Source: Hymenoscyphus infarciens (Eukaryota; Ascomycota; Leotiomycetes; Helotiales; Helotiaceae). Taken from it: a DNA stretch of 64,000 nt. Location of the stretch: NCBI GenBank assembly GCA_001414345.1, contig LLCB01000036.1:217634-281633 (forward strand), in the 5' to 3' direction. Each line of letters begins with the position of its first letter. The first letter of the stretch is position 1. The notes below the pieces were generated by a model. It did not search any database and was not told where the DNA came from. It saw only the letters and a program-made list of their open reading frames with translations. A program made the translations under genes and the position numbers. Of the stretch, positions 29,199 through 41,330 are shown one piece after another.

Positions 29199-32100
29199 TT
29201 AATAAGTAGTAGAACTATTTAATCTTTATAATAGAGTTATTTAAAATAATATAACTATAACTTTAAGTAGTAGAACTACGTAAAAGCTATAAATAACTAA
29301 CTTTAAGTAGTAGAACTATATAAAAGTTATAAATAAGTGGTTTTAAGTAGTAGAACTACGTAAAAACTAAAAATAACTAACTTTAAGTAGAAATAAGTAT
29401 ATTTTAAATAGTAGAACTATATAAAAGCTATAAATACGTAACTTTAAGTAGTAGAACTACGTAAAAGCTAGAAATAAGTATATTTTAAATAGTAGAACTA
29501 TATAAAAGCTATAAATACGAAACTTTAAGTAGTAGAACTATATAAAAGCTAGAAATAAGTATATTCTAAGTAGTAGAACTATATAAAAGCTATAAATACG
29601 AAACTTTAAGTAGTAGAACTATATAAAAGCTAGAAATAAGTAACTTTAAGTAGTAGAACTATATAGAAGCTATAAATAACTAATTTTAAGTAGTAGAACT
29701 ATATAGAAGCTATAAATAAGTAACTTTAGATAGTAGAACTATATAAAATCTAGAAATAAGTATTTTATAAATAGTATAATTATAGCTTTAAGTAGTACAA
29801 CTATCTAAAAGCTATAAATATATGACTTTAAGTAGTAGAACTACGTAAAAGCTAGAAATAAGTATATTTTAAGTAGTAGAACTACGTAAAAGCTAATAAT
29901 AAGTAACTTTAAGTAGTAGAACTATATAAAAGCTAGAAATAAGTATATTTTAAGTAGTAGAACTATATAAAAGCTATAAATACGAAACTTTAAGTAGTAG
30001 AACTATATAAAAGCTAGAAATAAGTAACTTTAAGTAGTAGAACTATATTAAAGCTATAAATAACTAATTTTAAGTAGTAGAACTATATAGAAGCTATAAA
30101 TAAGTAACTTTAGATAGTAGAACTATATAAAATCTAGAAATAAGTATTTTATAAATATTATAATTATAGCTTTAAGTAGTAGAACTATCTGAAAGCTATA
30201 AATATATAACTTTAAATAGTAGAACTACGTAAAAGCTAGAAATAAGTATATTTTAAGTAGTAGAACTACGTAAAAGCTAATAATAAGTAACTTTAAGTAG
30301 TAGAACTACGTAAAAGCTATAAATACGAAACTTTAAGTAGTAGAACTATATAAAAGCTAGAAATAAGTATATTTTAAGTAGTAGAACTATATAAAAGCTA
30401 TAAATACGAAACTTTAAGTAGTAGAACTATATAAAAGCTAGAAATAAGTAACTTTAAGTAGTAGAACTATATTAAAGCTATAAATAACTAATTTTAAGTA
30501 GTAGAACTATATAGAAGCTATAAATAAGTAACTTTAGATAGTAGAACTATATAAAATCTAGAAATAAGTATTTTATAAATATTATAATTATAGCTTTAAG
30601 TAGTAGAACTATCTGAAAGCTATAAATATATAACTTTAAATAGTAGAACTACGTAAAAGCTAGAAATAAGTATATTTTAAGTAGTAGAACTACGTAAAAG
30701 CTAATAATAAGTAACTTTAAGTAGTAGAACTACGTAAAAGCTATAAATACGAAACTTTAAGTAGTAGAACTATATAAAAGCTAGAAATAAGTATATTTTA
30801 AGTAGTAGAACTATATAAAAGCTATAAATACGAAACTTTAAGTAGTAGAACTATATAAAAGCTAGAAATAAGTAACTTTAAGTAGTAGAACTATATAAAA
30901 GCTATAAATAACTAATTTTAAGTAGTAGAACTATATAGAAGCTATAAATAAGTAACTTTAGATAGTAGAACTATATAAAATCTAGAAATAAGTATTTTAT
31001 AAATAGTATAATTATAGCTTTAAGTAGTAGAACTATCTAAAAGCTATAAATATATGACTTTAAGTAGTAGAACTACGTAAAAGCTAGAAATAAGTATATT
31101 TTAAGTAGTAGAACTACGTAAAAGCTAATAATAAGTAACTTTAAGTAGTAGAACTATATAAAAGCTAGAAATAAGTATATTTTAAGTAGTAGAACTATAT
31201 AAAAGCTATAAATACGAAACTTTAAGTAGTAGAACTATATAAAAGCTAGAAATAACTAATTTTAAGTAGTAGAACTATATAGAAGCTATAAATAAGTAAC
31301 TTTAGATAGTAGAACTATATAAAATCTAGAAATAAGTATTTTATAAATAGTATAATTATAGCTTTAAGTAGTAGAACTATCTAAAAGCTATAAATATATG
31401 ACTTTAAGTAGTAGAACTACGTAAAAGCTAGAAATAAGTATATTTTAAGTAGTAGAACTACGTAAAAGCTAATAATAAGTAACTTTAAGTAGTAGAACTA
31501 TATAAAAGCTAGAAATAAGTATATTTTAAGTAGTAGAACTATATAAAAGCTATAAATACGAAACTTTAAGTAGTAGAACTATATAAAAGCTAGAAATAAC
31601 TAATTTTAAGTAGTAGAACTATATAGAAGCTATAAATAAGTAACTTTAGATAGTAGAACTATATAAAATCTAGAAATAAGTATTTTATAAATAGTATAAT
31701 TATAGCTTTAAGTAGTAGAACTATCTGAAAGCTATAAATATATAACTTTAAATAGTAGAACTACGTAAAAGCTAGAAACAAGTATATTTTAAGTAGTAGA
31801 ACTACGTAAAAGCTAATAATAAGTAACTTTAAGTAGTAGAACTATGTAAAAGCTAGAAATAAGTAACTTTAAGTAGTAGAACTACGTAAAAGCTATAAAT
31901 AAGTAACTTTAAGTAGTAGAACTACGTAAAAGCTATAAATATATAACTTTAAATAGTAGAACTACGTAAAAGCTAGAAATAAGTATATTTTAAATAGTAT
32001 AACTATAGCTTTAAGTAGTAGAACTACGTAAAATCTAGAAATAAGTATATTTTAAGTAGTAGAACTACGTAAAAGCTAGAAATACGTAACTTTAAGTAGT

Positions 32101-32230
32101 AGAACTACGTAAAAGCTAGAAATACGTAACTTTAAGTAGTAGAACTACGTAAAAGCTATAACTACGTAACTTTAAGTAGTAGAACTACGTAAAAGCTAAT
32201 AATAAGTAACTTTAAGTAGTAGAACTACTT
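29199..32230. repeat. Right subterminal tandem array with higher-order structure
   Basis: About 75 copies of a ~40-bp unit with core TTTAAGTAGTAGAACTACGT or its ACTATAT variant. A divergent unit (TATAATTATAGCTTTAAG, near 29770, 30160, 30585, 31010, 31345 and 31695) recurs every ~350-420 bp, so the array is built of higher-order blocks copied several times. It is the inverted counterpart of 12910-14030 but about three times longer. Confidence 0.9.
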
Positions 32231-32234
32231 ATAA

Positions 32235-32544
32235 GATATTTAGATTAAAGAAAAAGTTAGCTACGTCGCTTTTTTAACTTAAATATAGCTAGTTTTAGAG
32301 CTAGAATAGAACTACTAGAGGCTCGTAGAATATACTATATATAGGTGTTAAGTCTTTATATCTCTAAGCTTATTTTAGAGCTTGAATATATATGTATAAC
32401 GGCTTCTAAAACGCCGACTCTATATAGCCTCTGGCTCTGTAGCGAGTCCTATATCAGAGGTTCCAGCTATATTATGCTGTGTCCGCGACTTATGACGTGG
32501 CCTAAGAAGGCTTCCAGGGGGCTGTAGGACACATGCCAGAGGTG
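32235..32544. repeat. Right terminal inverted repeat, outer 150 bp almost free of RIP
   Basis: From about 32395 to 32544 normal CA/TG content returns while the sequence still aligns to the left TIR. The RIP boundary therefore falls inside the element, not at its edge. Confidence 0.85.
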
Positions 32545-32552
32545 CTTATGTC

Positions 32553-33002
32553 TGGGAAAGTGGCTGGCTGTAAGCTGCATTGTGAGGTCATTATGTGCTG
32601 GAAACCTGGGCTTCCGCCAGTTGCACAGCCACACCAGATGTCAGGGCACGTTGACAACACTTCACACTTCAAACTTCAAACTTCTGCTGCGGCCGGTCTT
32701 TGAAGAGATATCAGGCAGGCAATCACGTCACGACCACTGCTTTTTGTTGAGCCCTACAGCCTCACTGCTCCAGTAGTGGTGGCTGAAATAGAGCGTCTTT
32801 CACGTGCATGGGGTCGTCGATGGGCTGAGCAAGATGTTGTGTAACCACCCCCCCCCCTTTCTTTTTCTTTTTCTTTGCAAGAGTCAATTAAAACCATTTC
32901 CTACGCACCTTTGTTTTCCTGAAACTTCGTCTTGCTTGCCGCGCCAAATAGAGACCGCTTTTAGAGAGAAAGTACTATTCCACTATCAACAAGTTTGACA
33001 TA
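32553..33002 (+). promoter_or_regulatory. Upstream region of the SesB-like gene
   Basis: Non-RIPed DNA of ordinary composition. A run of C followed by T/C-rich sequence (about 32848-32878) lies ~125-155 bp before the start codon; pyrimidine tracts of this sort are common in fungal core promoters. No TATA box stands out. Confidence 0.4.
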
Positions 33003-35887
33003 ATGTTTCGCAAACCAAAGCCCATTTCGTTCACTGGAAGTACTAGTAGTATCGAGCGAGTTGTTTCTGAAAAAGATCAGCGAGGCTTGGCGGTTTTGTA
33101 TGAACCATCTGACCCTCTCAAACCTCCTTCTTTCAGGTAAGTCCAAGAACTGAATAAATCAAACTCGGCCACTAACTTCTAAACCAAAGTGTAATACTAG
33201 TCCACGGTTCTGCTGGGTCGTTCTTGCGGTCGTGGACTGCTGAAAATAGATGCTGCTGGCCGAGAGATCTACTGCCAGAAGCTATTGAGCAACTTTCCCT
33301 GAACGGCCGGACTGGTCGAGTACTGTCCTGGGGTTACGACGCCCAATTGGTATCGCTTTGGTTTCGAAGGATGCCCTCGACAGCAAATATCCATGCTCAT
33401 GCAAGAGGCCTCCTGGCGGATGTCAATCATTATCGAGGTCAACGGGTAAACACTGAGTGCCCGACTGCAGAAAAGTTTGAAAGCGGCGCTGATACTTTTC
33501 AGACAAGTGTGAACCACAAGATTATCTTCATAGGGCATGGTGCAGGAGGAATCATCATCCAAGCTGTGGGTGCTCTCAACCTCTCCCACAGTCACTGTGA
33601 CTGTTGCTAATAACCCTAAGGCTCTTTGTGAATCTATGATGGGCACGGACAATCTATATAGAAATGTGGCCGGCATCTTGTTTATGGGTACTCCTCATCG
33701 GGGACTCGAGCTTGCCCGAATGGCAAGCACTCTGGCGAGCATCGTTTGTGCTGTTGGTCTCGGATCCAAATCTCCAATGTTGAAGCAGTTAAAACCCAAC
33801 TCCGAGGTGCTGCAAAATGTCAACATGCAGTTCCGTCGAGTCTTGCAACGAGCTCCTATTGGGATCTGCTCGGCGTTTGAGACTCGAGAATTGCCAAATA
33901 TCGGTCTTGTAAGTAAAAATGACGAGAGCTTCGGGTTTGAGATCAATTGCTGACGGACACATGCCAGGTCGTTGATCAGCCAACCGCTACATTTGGGCAT
34001 GCAGAAGAAATAACTCTCCCTCTCGATACAGACCACGTACATCTTAGCAAGTTTTTGGACAACAATGACATCAATTATATACGTGTTTCCGGTGTCTTGC
34101 AGCAATGGATCAAGCAAAATTTCGAGGAGGACCTTCGTAGAGAAAATTCGATGGCAGAGCCAGCGCCAAGGATTGATGTGGTGGAAATCGATGAAGGGAC
34201 CAAAGACACTGAACCCCACACGCCTCACCACGATGATGGCTCATTAGTGTTAGAGAGCTGCGATTTCACGACAGATGACCCATCAAGATGGGAACTTCAA
34301 GCAGAAGACGTCGCTGCAAAGAGAACCGACGTCTCAAATCTGAGACCATCGAGTCCACCAAGATCGTTTGGATCTAACTCAACGGCCACAAAAGATGGTA
34401 TGAATACCATATCAACGGTCGCATCTTCAGTGTCCTCGGATAGCCATTATGATGCGCACAATCGGTCTGCTGCAGTAGGAACTGGTGCCATCAAAGGCCT
34501 AGAAGCAGCAGCGTCTACAACAGCCAATGCTACCACACCAGCACCTTCCACCATTATCACTGGAGTGGGGGCAGGACTTGCGGGCACAGCATTAGGTGTC
34601 CAGGTTATCACTGCCAGAGAAACTTTAGGTACCGCGAAACAGGCTTTGGCTACCGCTAGAAACGCCGCGACAGCATCGGAGAGCTCAGCCAACACTGCGA
34701 AGGATGCATTTGCATTGAATCAAAGAATATTCCACTACAACAAGAGCAAAGACCAGGATGCAATGGTGTCGAAACCTAAACCTTCCGCGAATGATGGGGC
34801 ATCCCCACCGTCTGATGGCCAAGTACTGGAACCAAAAGATGAAATGCTTCCTTCATTGGCAAACGTCAGTCTGACTTTTGCTGGCCCTTCAAAGAAGAAA
34901 GACGATGGAGATCAAGATGGAGATTGGGATGGTGATTACCACCACCCTACCACAAGAATCGAACTGCCCGACATTGATCAATATCAGCTTGGGAAAGGAA
35001 ACGGGAGAGGAAAAGGCAAAGAGATTGAAACACGAGTTCAAAAGCCATCTTCCGCACAACGAACACTTTTCGATCACGGATTCAAATTATTCAAGTCGAA
35101 TTTCTCCACTCCAAGGTCTGGTATGTCAAGTCCCAACAACTGTACAGGCATCGGAGGATCCGATTTGGGGAAAAAACAGACTCCTGGAGTTCTGCCTGCA
35201 GAGGAATTTAGCGCTCTTTTGGTTCAACAGGGAGATATTGTAACTTCGGTTGCAACTGAGGAGAACGAAACCCAGAATAATGGAGGGGAGATCATCGACG
35301 ACACCCTCAAAACTGGACCGGAGGAGGACCTAGCTGAAACCATGACTTCTGAGCCATTGACGGAAACCTTGACAGAAAATAATAACTTGCTGGCGGTAGC
35401 ATCTAACGTCCCCGAAGAACATTTAAATTCCAGTCTAGATCCGGCGGCGGTCAATGTTCAGCTTGAAACTACCACATCAGATACAATCGATAAAGAGTCT
35501 CGACCTGCCGAGCAGGAAATCCCAATCGCAACAGAATCCGCCATTGAGCACTCAACAGCCGGAAGAAATTCAGAGCCAGCCTTGTCATTCCCGAGTCCAA
35601 TAGACGAGAGAGTCGATCAAGCATGTGTTTCTCCAGCAAAATCCACCCCGGAAGCCACCGAGAACGACGAAAAAGGATTCCCAGTACCCCGCCTTATGGA
35701 AAGCTCGAAGGCTGTGGAGCTCGCTGTGATTTCTCAGTCTTCTCATTCAAACAAGTTGGCATCTACTACGCTTCCTGATTGGATAGTTGGCATTGGTGAA
35801 GGCGGATCAGGAACCCCAGAAAAGGGTCTTGTAACTGGAGCTTCCCAGGACCGCACAGGCAAATTGGACCCTGAAGAGGGGTTGTGA
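33003..35887 (+). CDS. SesB/DUF676-like alpha/beta hydrolase with a long C-terminal tail; catalytic Ser missing
   Basis: Exons 33003-33136, 33190-33445, 33503-33565, 33621-33908 and 33968-35887 join to an 886-residue protein. Introns are GT-AG (53, 57, 55, 59 nt) with CTAAC/CTGAT-type branch sites. The second intron is in frame and stop-free, so it could be retained. Residues ~45-250 match fungal serine-esterase-like domains found alone or on NLRs: VILVHGSAG (46-54), WPRDLLP (68-74), LSWGYDAQ, HKIIFIGHGAGGIIIQ (135-150) and GILFMGTPHRG (169-179). The nucleophile elbow, normally GHSxGG, is GHGAGG here, so Gly143 replaces the serine and esterase activity is doubtful. Residues ~250-886 are polar and low-complexity, with a Gly/Ala-rich hydrophobic stretch near 440-460 that could be a membrane or amphipathic helix. 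No NB-ARC domain follows. The role is inferred as a non-self-response or scaffold pseudoenzyme. Confidence 0.82.
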
Positions 35888-36391
35888 TTGAATGAGTGCG
35901 ACTATATTCAGAGGTAACATTAATTTAGGATGGATTTGGGTACTTAAATCGAGATTAGATGTGATGATATCTATGGGCTTGGATGGTTTGGTGCTTGTAT
36001 GCTTATTTTCCTAGTACTCCTTCGAGGTATTTTTCTTATACCTTAGATTATTTTAACCTATTTATGATATATAGCGAATCGGTTACGGCCTCTTTCTAGC
36101 TTTTAACAGATTGTAGAGTTAATAGAATAATATTACTAGCTTCTACTTAAATATCTCACCTCCATCTCCTGGACAGCGCCTTACTATATCGTGCCCTACT
36201 CGACAACTCATTTCCAAAGAGCTGACAATCTCTTCCCTACCACTTAAGTAGAACAGGTTTAGGGCAATCTCTACCTTATCGATCACTTAACTCCCTTCTT
36301 GAAGCGCGGAAATGCCTACAGCTTGCTCTGACGATAAATAAAAGGAAATTCATAATCACATCCTTTATCGATCATCTTTCCTAAAGTAACT
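35888..36391. other. 3' flank of the SesB-like gene, no gene seen
   Basis: Mixed composition with patches of RIP-like sequence (36040-36150). No long frame on either strand. Confidence 0.5.
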
Positions 36392-36571
36392 TCATCGAGT
36401 GAAGAATCGCTGAGAACACGATAAATAGTTCTCTAGGAATCTAGCGAAGGGCTGCAGGGAGGCTGACGAAGCGAAGCTGTTGGTGTAGAATATCTCAAAG
36501 GTTTCTGTTAGCCGTTCCTGCTTGTCCAGGTCCCAGTGCTCTGGCTATAGACAGCGGAGAACTTGCTCAGT
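36392..36571 (-). pseudogene. Short C-terminal gene remnant
   Basis: A minus-strand frame of about 60 codons ends at TGA (36392-36394) and reads like a real C-terminus: TEQVLRCL, then TAG, then PEHWDLDKQERLTETFEIFY. The single internal TAG is explained by CAG-to-TAG. Upstream it runs into further stops and AT-rich DNA. Family not recognised. It may be the tail of a gene truncated by the repeat block at 36600 onward. Confidence 0.4.
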
Positions 36572-36599
36572 GTATTAGTGTTGGGCTTATAAGGTTATT

Positions 36600-38780
36600 T
36601 TGTGGTTTATTTGACCTAGGGAGAGCCCCCCTGTAAGCGCTTTAGGCAACGAACTAGGGGCATGCTCCCTAAGATATATCTCGAGTTTTAGACTAATTTA
36701 CTAATTGATTATAAAGTAATTCAAGTATTAAGTGGTTCTGATTAAATAGTTATTCTTAGAAAACACGTTTTAGTACTCCTCGCTTAAAAATCGTAGCAGG
36801 CCTAGGTTTTGTCTCTTATTTGTTTTAGAAAATAGAAAACTAAAATACTCTATAGAAAGAAATGCTATATCTTCTTATACCTTCTCTCTATTTATTACTA
36901 TATCTAAGTAAGTATAATAAGAATGAACTTAATAATACTTAATTTATAGAAAAGCTCTTTTTTATAAGAAATTTTTTTATATCTTTATAAAGTTCTACTA
37001 AGACCTTATAAAAATTCTAATATATATAAAAGTGTCTGTTTTCTTCTTAAGAAGATTATAGAATAAGAAAGATAGTATATAGCTTTTATTAGCTATTCTT
37101 AAAAATATAATAATATATATTATTATTAAGTAAAGAGAGAAAGAGTAGCTATAAAATAAATAAAATTCTAAAAACACACGGTTTATAAAATATCGTTAAA
37201 ATAAGAAGCTTAACTTATAACTTACTATACTTAATTCTATTAAGTAATGCTTTATTTATAAGATAATCTTAACTATTAATTACTTAATAAACTCTAGAAA
37301 ATATTCTAAAAGCTTTATACTTTCTATCTTCTAATAAGCTTTCTAAGTTTAACTAAAAGATTTAGTTAGAAGAGAAAAGAAACTAATAAAGTATTAAAGT
37401 TCTAGAGAAAATTTAATAAAATAATTAAAAATACTATACTTAGCTAAGATTTAATATCTCTTTTTATTATTAAAAGAATAAAGACTTTATATATAGAAAT
37501 AAAAAAAGTAAGAAATAAGTTATTTTATAATATTAGCTTCTTTACTTATATAATTATAGCTTTATTAAACTTAGTAGATATATAGATTAATATAGTAAAT
37601 AATTTATAATTAGAAGATATTTTAAATAACTACTTTACTTTAGAAAGTAAAAATTAAAATATTTTATTACTTATTTAGCTATCTACTATTCTAATTTTAT
37701 ATATAAAATTCTTTTATTATAATTTAGCTATAAGTTTAAGAAAAACTTTAAGTTCTCTCTTATAGTATCTTTAACTCTAGTACTTTAACTATATAATATT
37801 TTAAGTAGAATACTAAAACTTTTAAATACTTCTTAGAAATTAATCTTAGAAAGTATATAAAGCTTAGTATTACTAATATACTTTATTAATTACCTAAGTA
37901 AGTTAAATCTTATATTAATACTTATATTACTTAATAAAGAGTTTTTCTCTATAGTTATAGTTTTTAAAGCTATTAAGCTAGTATTAAGATATCTACTATA
38001 TTTATATCTAAACTAAGAACTAGTAGATACTCTTTTTTAAGAAAATAGTCTCTTATATATAGTAAAGTAAAGTTTTGACTTTTAGCTTAAGAATAAGAAG
38101 ATAAAAGATTTACTATTTAAGAGACTATATATTTTTATTTTATTTACTTAAGTTAAAGCTTAATAAATATCTAAGCTAAGCTCTAAGTCTTTATAATTAA
38201 ACATAATTTTATATTTATATTTATTATAATATTAATATTTAAATTTAAACTAGATAGATAGTTCTTAATTAAAAGAGGTTTTTAAAAGTTATAATAAGAT
38301 TTAGTTAAATAAATAATTATTAGTAATAGATTAAAATAAATAATAGATAAAACTAATAATATATTAGACTAGGATAGCTTACTAGCTATCTAATAGCTTA
38401 TAAAGAACGTATTATAAAATATAGAGACTATAATATAATATATTATAATACTTTTTATAATTAGTCTTAGAAGCTTTAGAGAGAGATTTAAAGTAGAATA
38501 TATATAAGTCTATAGAAAAGTATCTAAGTTTTAAATTATAATAAAGTCTACTAAAAACCTACTTTAGAAAAAGTAGAACTAGACTCTAGTTTAAGTTTTT
38601 ATAGTTTAAAAGAAGAGAATAAATACTATAAATAACTTAGAAAGTTAAACTATACTAAATTTCTATACTTTATATATATCTCTCTTTATTACTTAATACT
38701 AGAAACTATCTTAGGCTTTAAGATCTTACTTATTATATATACTAATTCGAAGTCTATTTACGAGTATCTCTTTAGTTATT
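36600..38780. repeat. RIP-degraded DNA, nothing recognised
   Basis: AT-rich and CA/TG-poor, with no frame, terminal repeat or duplication that I could support. A G/C-richer patch at 36610-36670 (GGGAGAGCCCCCC...CATGCTCCCT) marks its left edge. Confidence 0.5.
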
Positions 38781-41330
38781 CTTATACCTCACGTGATTTA
38801 GTAGAACGCGGTTCTAACCTTATATTTCTAGCTCTAACGCGACTAAATATTTAAATTATTATCTTATTCTTTAAACTCTACTAAAGTATATAACGATATA
38901 GAAATTCAATAATAATTTACTTATATTCTTATATTTAAAAAGCTTTACTTAAAAAAAAAATTATTCAGCGTAAGTTAGCTTATAATACGAGCCTATCTAC
39001 TTCTACCACTTCTCTTTTATACTTCTTTTTAATTAATATACCTTCTCTAGAATAGCGTAAGGCTAATACTACTCTTAGTACGAAAAAGTCTACTAAAAGA
39101 GCTTTAAAAGCTACTAAAAAAGTTCTTAAAAAGAAGGCCTCTTAAGTATACTCCGTAGACGTGTTTCTTAACTAGAAAGAATTCTATAATATAGAAGTTA
39201 TTAAGAGAGCGAGAGAGATTAAATAAAGAGATAGAAAGAGGCGTACCTCTACTATATATAAAGTAAGTATAAATAGCTTTAATTTAGATTTTAATATCTT
39301 AGTACTTCTAAACTAGCTTAGCAGTATCGTAGTTCGAAGTAACCTAGATTTTAGTCTAATACTACTTTAAATAAGAGTAGTTTTAAACCGGACTACTAAA
39401 CGCGTCTATATATAGAGTATAAGAATAACTGAAGAGATATAGTTAAATTAGATACGACTAAAGAGAAGCGATTAATACTTAATATTATATATCTACGAGA
39501 GATATATAAGTTAAGTGAAATTAATAAAATTAAATAGATTAATAGTAAGAGTAATTCTATAGATATTATAAATAAAAGAGATTATTAAAACACTTTATAA
39601 AAGTTAATTAATACTAATAAGCTTAATATCGAACTTATAGATCTCGCTTATTTAAGTCTCTAGTAGTATAAAAGTAAGAGATATATAAGTATAGCTAATA
39701 GAGTAGTCTATTTTTAATCTAGCTAGCTTAGGCCTACTCGCTTAATAGCTAACTTAATATAATTAAAACGTCTTCTACTAGACGTAGTATTTTCTAAACG
39801 TCTCTTAGCTCGTTACTACTTTTTAGTATACTTTTAATACTAAAACTAAGCTAAAACTATCTATATACCTACTTTTATTCTTATAATTAATTAATAACTA
39901 TAATATATAATAGTAAAAAAACACTAGAGATCTAAAGATTACTAGGCTCTAAAGCGAAAGACTTCTCGACGTAAGGTCCTAGTTTAGTAGCGTACTATTA
40001 TTATTAGTAGAAGTAGATAGAATACTAATAAGTAAGAGTTACTTATTTAGACACGAGATAACCTAGATTATATATCTGTTTTAGAGAGTAGTATTAGAGA
40101 TATTAGAAAGAGAGCTAAAGATAATACTATCTATACTTAGAATAGTAATATAAGAGGTTAAAGACTTAAAATAAAGGCGAATGTTTAAAATAAGCCTTAT
40201 TCTAGCTAGTATATTAAACTTACTTCTAAGCTATAAAGAAGGATTATTACGAAGGTTACTAATTTATAAGAGTCTTACTAAAAGTCGAATATTATATACT
40301 TTTACGAGCTAGGACTTTAGAGTAACTAAGATAAGAGTAAAAACCTATCTAAATCATCGTTTTAATAAGTCTTATATAATACTAGTTACTTCTTTATAAA
40401 AGAAGGATTAAAGCCTAAACTTATATCTAAAATTATAATATAATACGTTAAATTAGTAAAGCGTCTCTTAGACAAAGACCTCTTAAAAGTTATATTTATA
40501 AACGCTATAGTAATATATATAGAACTAGACGAGAGAGCTAATCGGTGCTAGTAAAAGATAGACGAATACTACTATAAAGATATATAATCTAAGATAGTTA
40601 AGAGGTATTCTAATAGATAATTCTTTAGTACTATCTACCTAGGTTCTTACTAAGGTCTATATTATATATACGACCTAGAAATAATATAAGAGATTAAGAA
40701 CGCGGAGGTATATTTAGCTAAGGCGAATATAGTATAGCTATATCTCGTAGAAGCTGAATTTAATTAGTAAGAAAGAGAAAAGATAAGGTACTAGGCTAGT
40801 AAAGAACGTAGAGTACTTAGAAGAAGAGCTAAATTATATAATTACTTATAAAAGATAGTATATAAGTAAGAAGATAGAGAGAAGAGAGAAGTAGATTAGT
40901 ACTAGCTTTATAAGAGATATTTTAAGCTAAAGCTCTTTCTATAGTATAAGAAGTTATATAAGAAGAGAAGAGGTAAGGTTATACGCTTAGTTATAGAGAA
41001 TACTAGCTTATATTCTTATAGAGTAACTAAAGAGGTTTTATACTATTATTCTATTTAGTAGCTTCTTTATTCTCTCTACTTACTAGATATAAATTCAATA
41101 GAGTAGATATAGTTATATATATAAAAGTAGCTATATAAGAGAAGAGTATAACCTAGGAATAAGGCAGATTTAAAGCGTATATAAGTAGAGGAGTAGAACT
41201 AGATACTCTAGATTATAATAGATAATATTATAGTAAAGTTAAGAAAGACTCTTAAAAAGGTTATAAATTATAGAGAGAATAATAATTTCTATAGATAGAG
41301 TAGTTATTTAGATTACTTTTTATATAATAA
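38781..41330 (+). mobile_element. Tc1/mariner-type DNA transposon relic, RIP-inactivated
   Basis: The plus-strand frame from about 40441 to 41300 reads as a DDE transposase C-terminal half with stops only at former Trp/Gln codons. Around 41000-41030 it has GKVIRLVIENTS followed by YRVTKEVL (the VMEDNAP..H block, with Asp read as Asn after RIP). Near 41085-41140 it has YLLDINSIE..LYI.K.LYKRR, matching the SPDxNPIEhhW signature of DDE_3/Tc1-like transposases. An N-terminal basic part is readable from about 39080. Exact ends and TIRs could not be fixed, so the outer coordinates are approximate. Confidence 0.7.

Larger units (their letters stand above)
12595..32544. mobile_element. Giant (~20 kb) TIR element with subterminal tandem arrays, hAT-like ends
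   Basis: The first ~310 bp (12595-12905) and last ~310 bp (32235-32544) are inverted repeats. The right tip reads inward CACCTCTGGCATGTGTCCTA; the left tip is the same with only C/T and G/A changes. Directly inside lie inverted arrays of a ~40-bp repeat (12910-14030 and 29199-32230). Flanking 8-mers are GTTATGTC (12587-12594) and CTTATGTC (32545-32552), a 7/8 match, so an 8-bp target duplication like that of hAT elements is likely. The interior holds a nested LINE and at least two RIP-riddled frames of unknown identity. No transposase was recognised, so hAT membership rests on TIR and duplication length only. It may be autonomous, a cargo carrier, or a composite. Confidence 0.8.

Noticed and set aside
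12595..32544. Starship-type giant element with a tyrosine recombinase captain
   Set aside because: Long terminal inverted repeats and a probable 8-bp duplication fit a DDE-type element better, and no DUF3435-like frame was seen. RIP damage means this cannot be excluded outright.
33269..33676. Long minus-strand frames opposite the SesB-like gene
   Set aside because: Antisense shadows of exons that carry clear hydrolase motifs on the plus strand.
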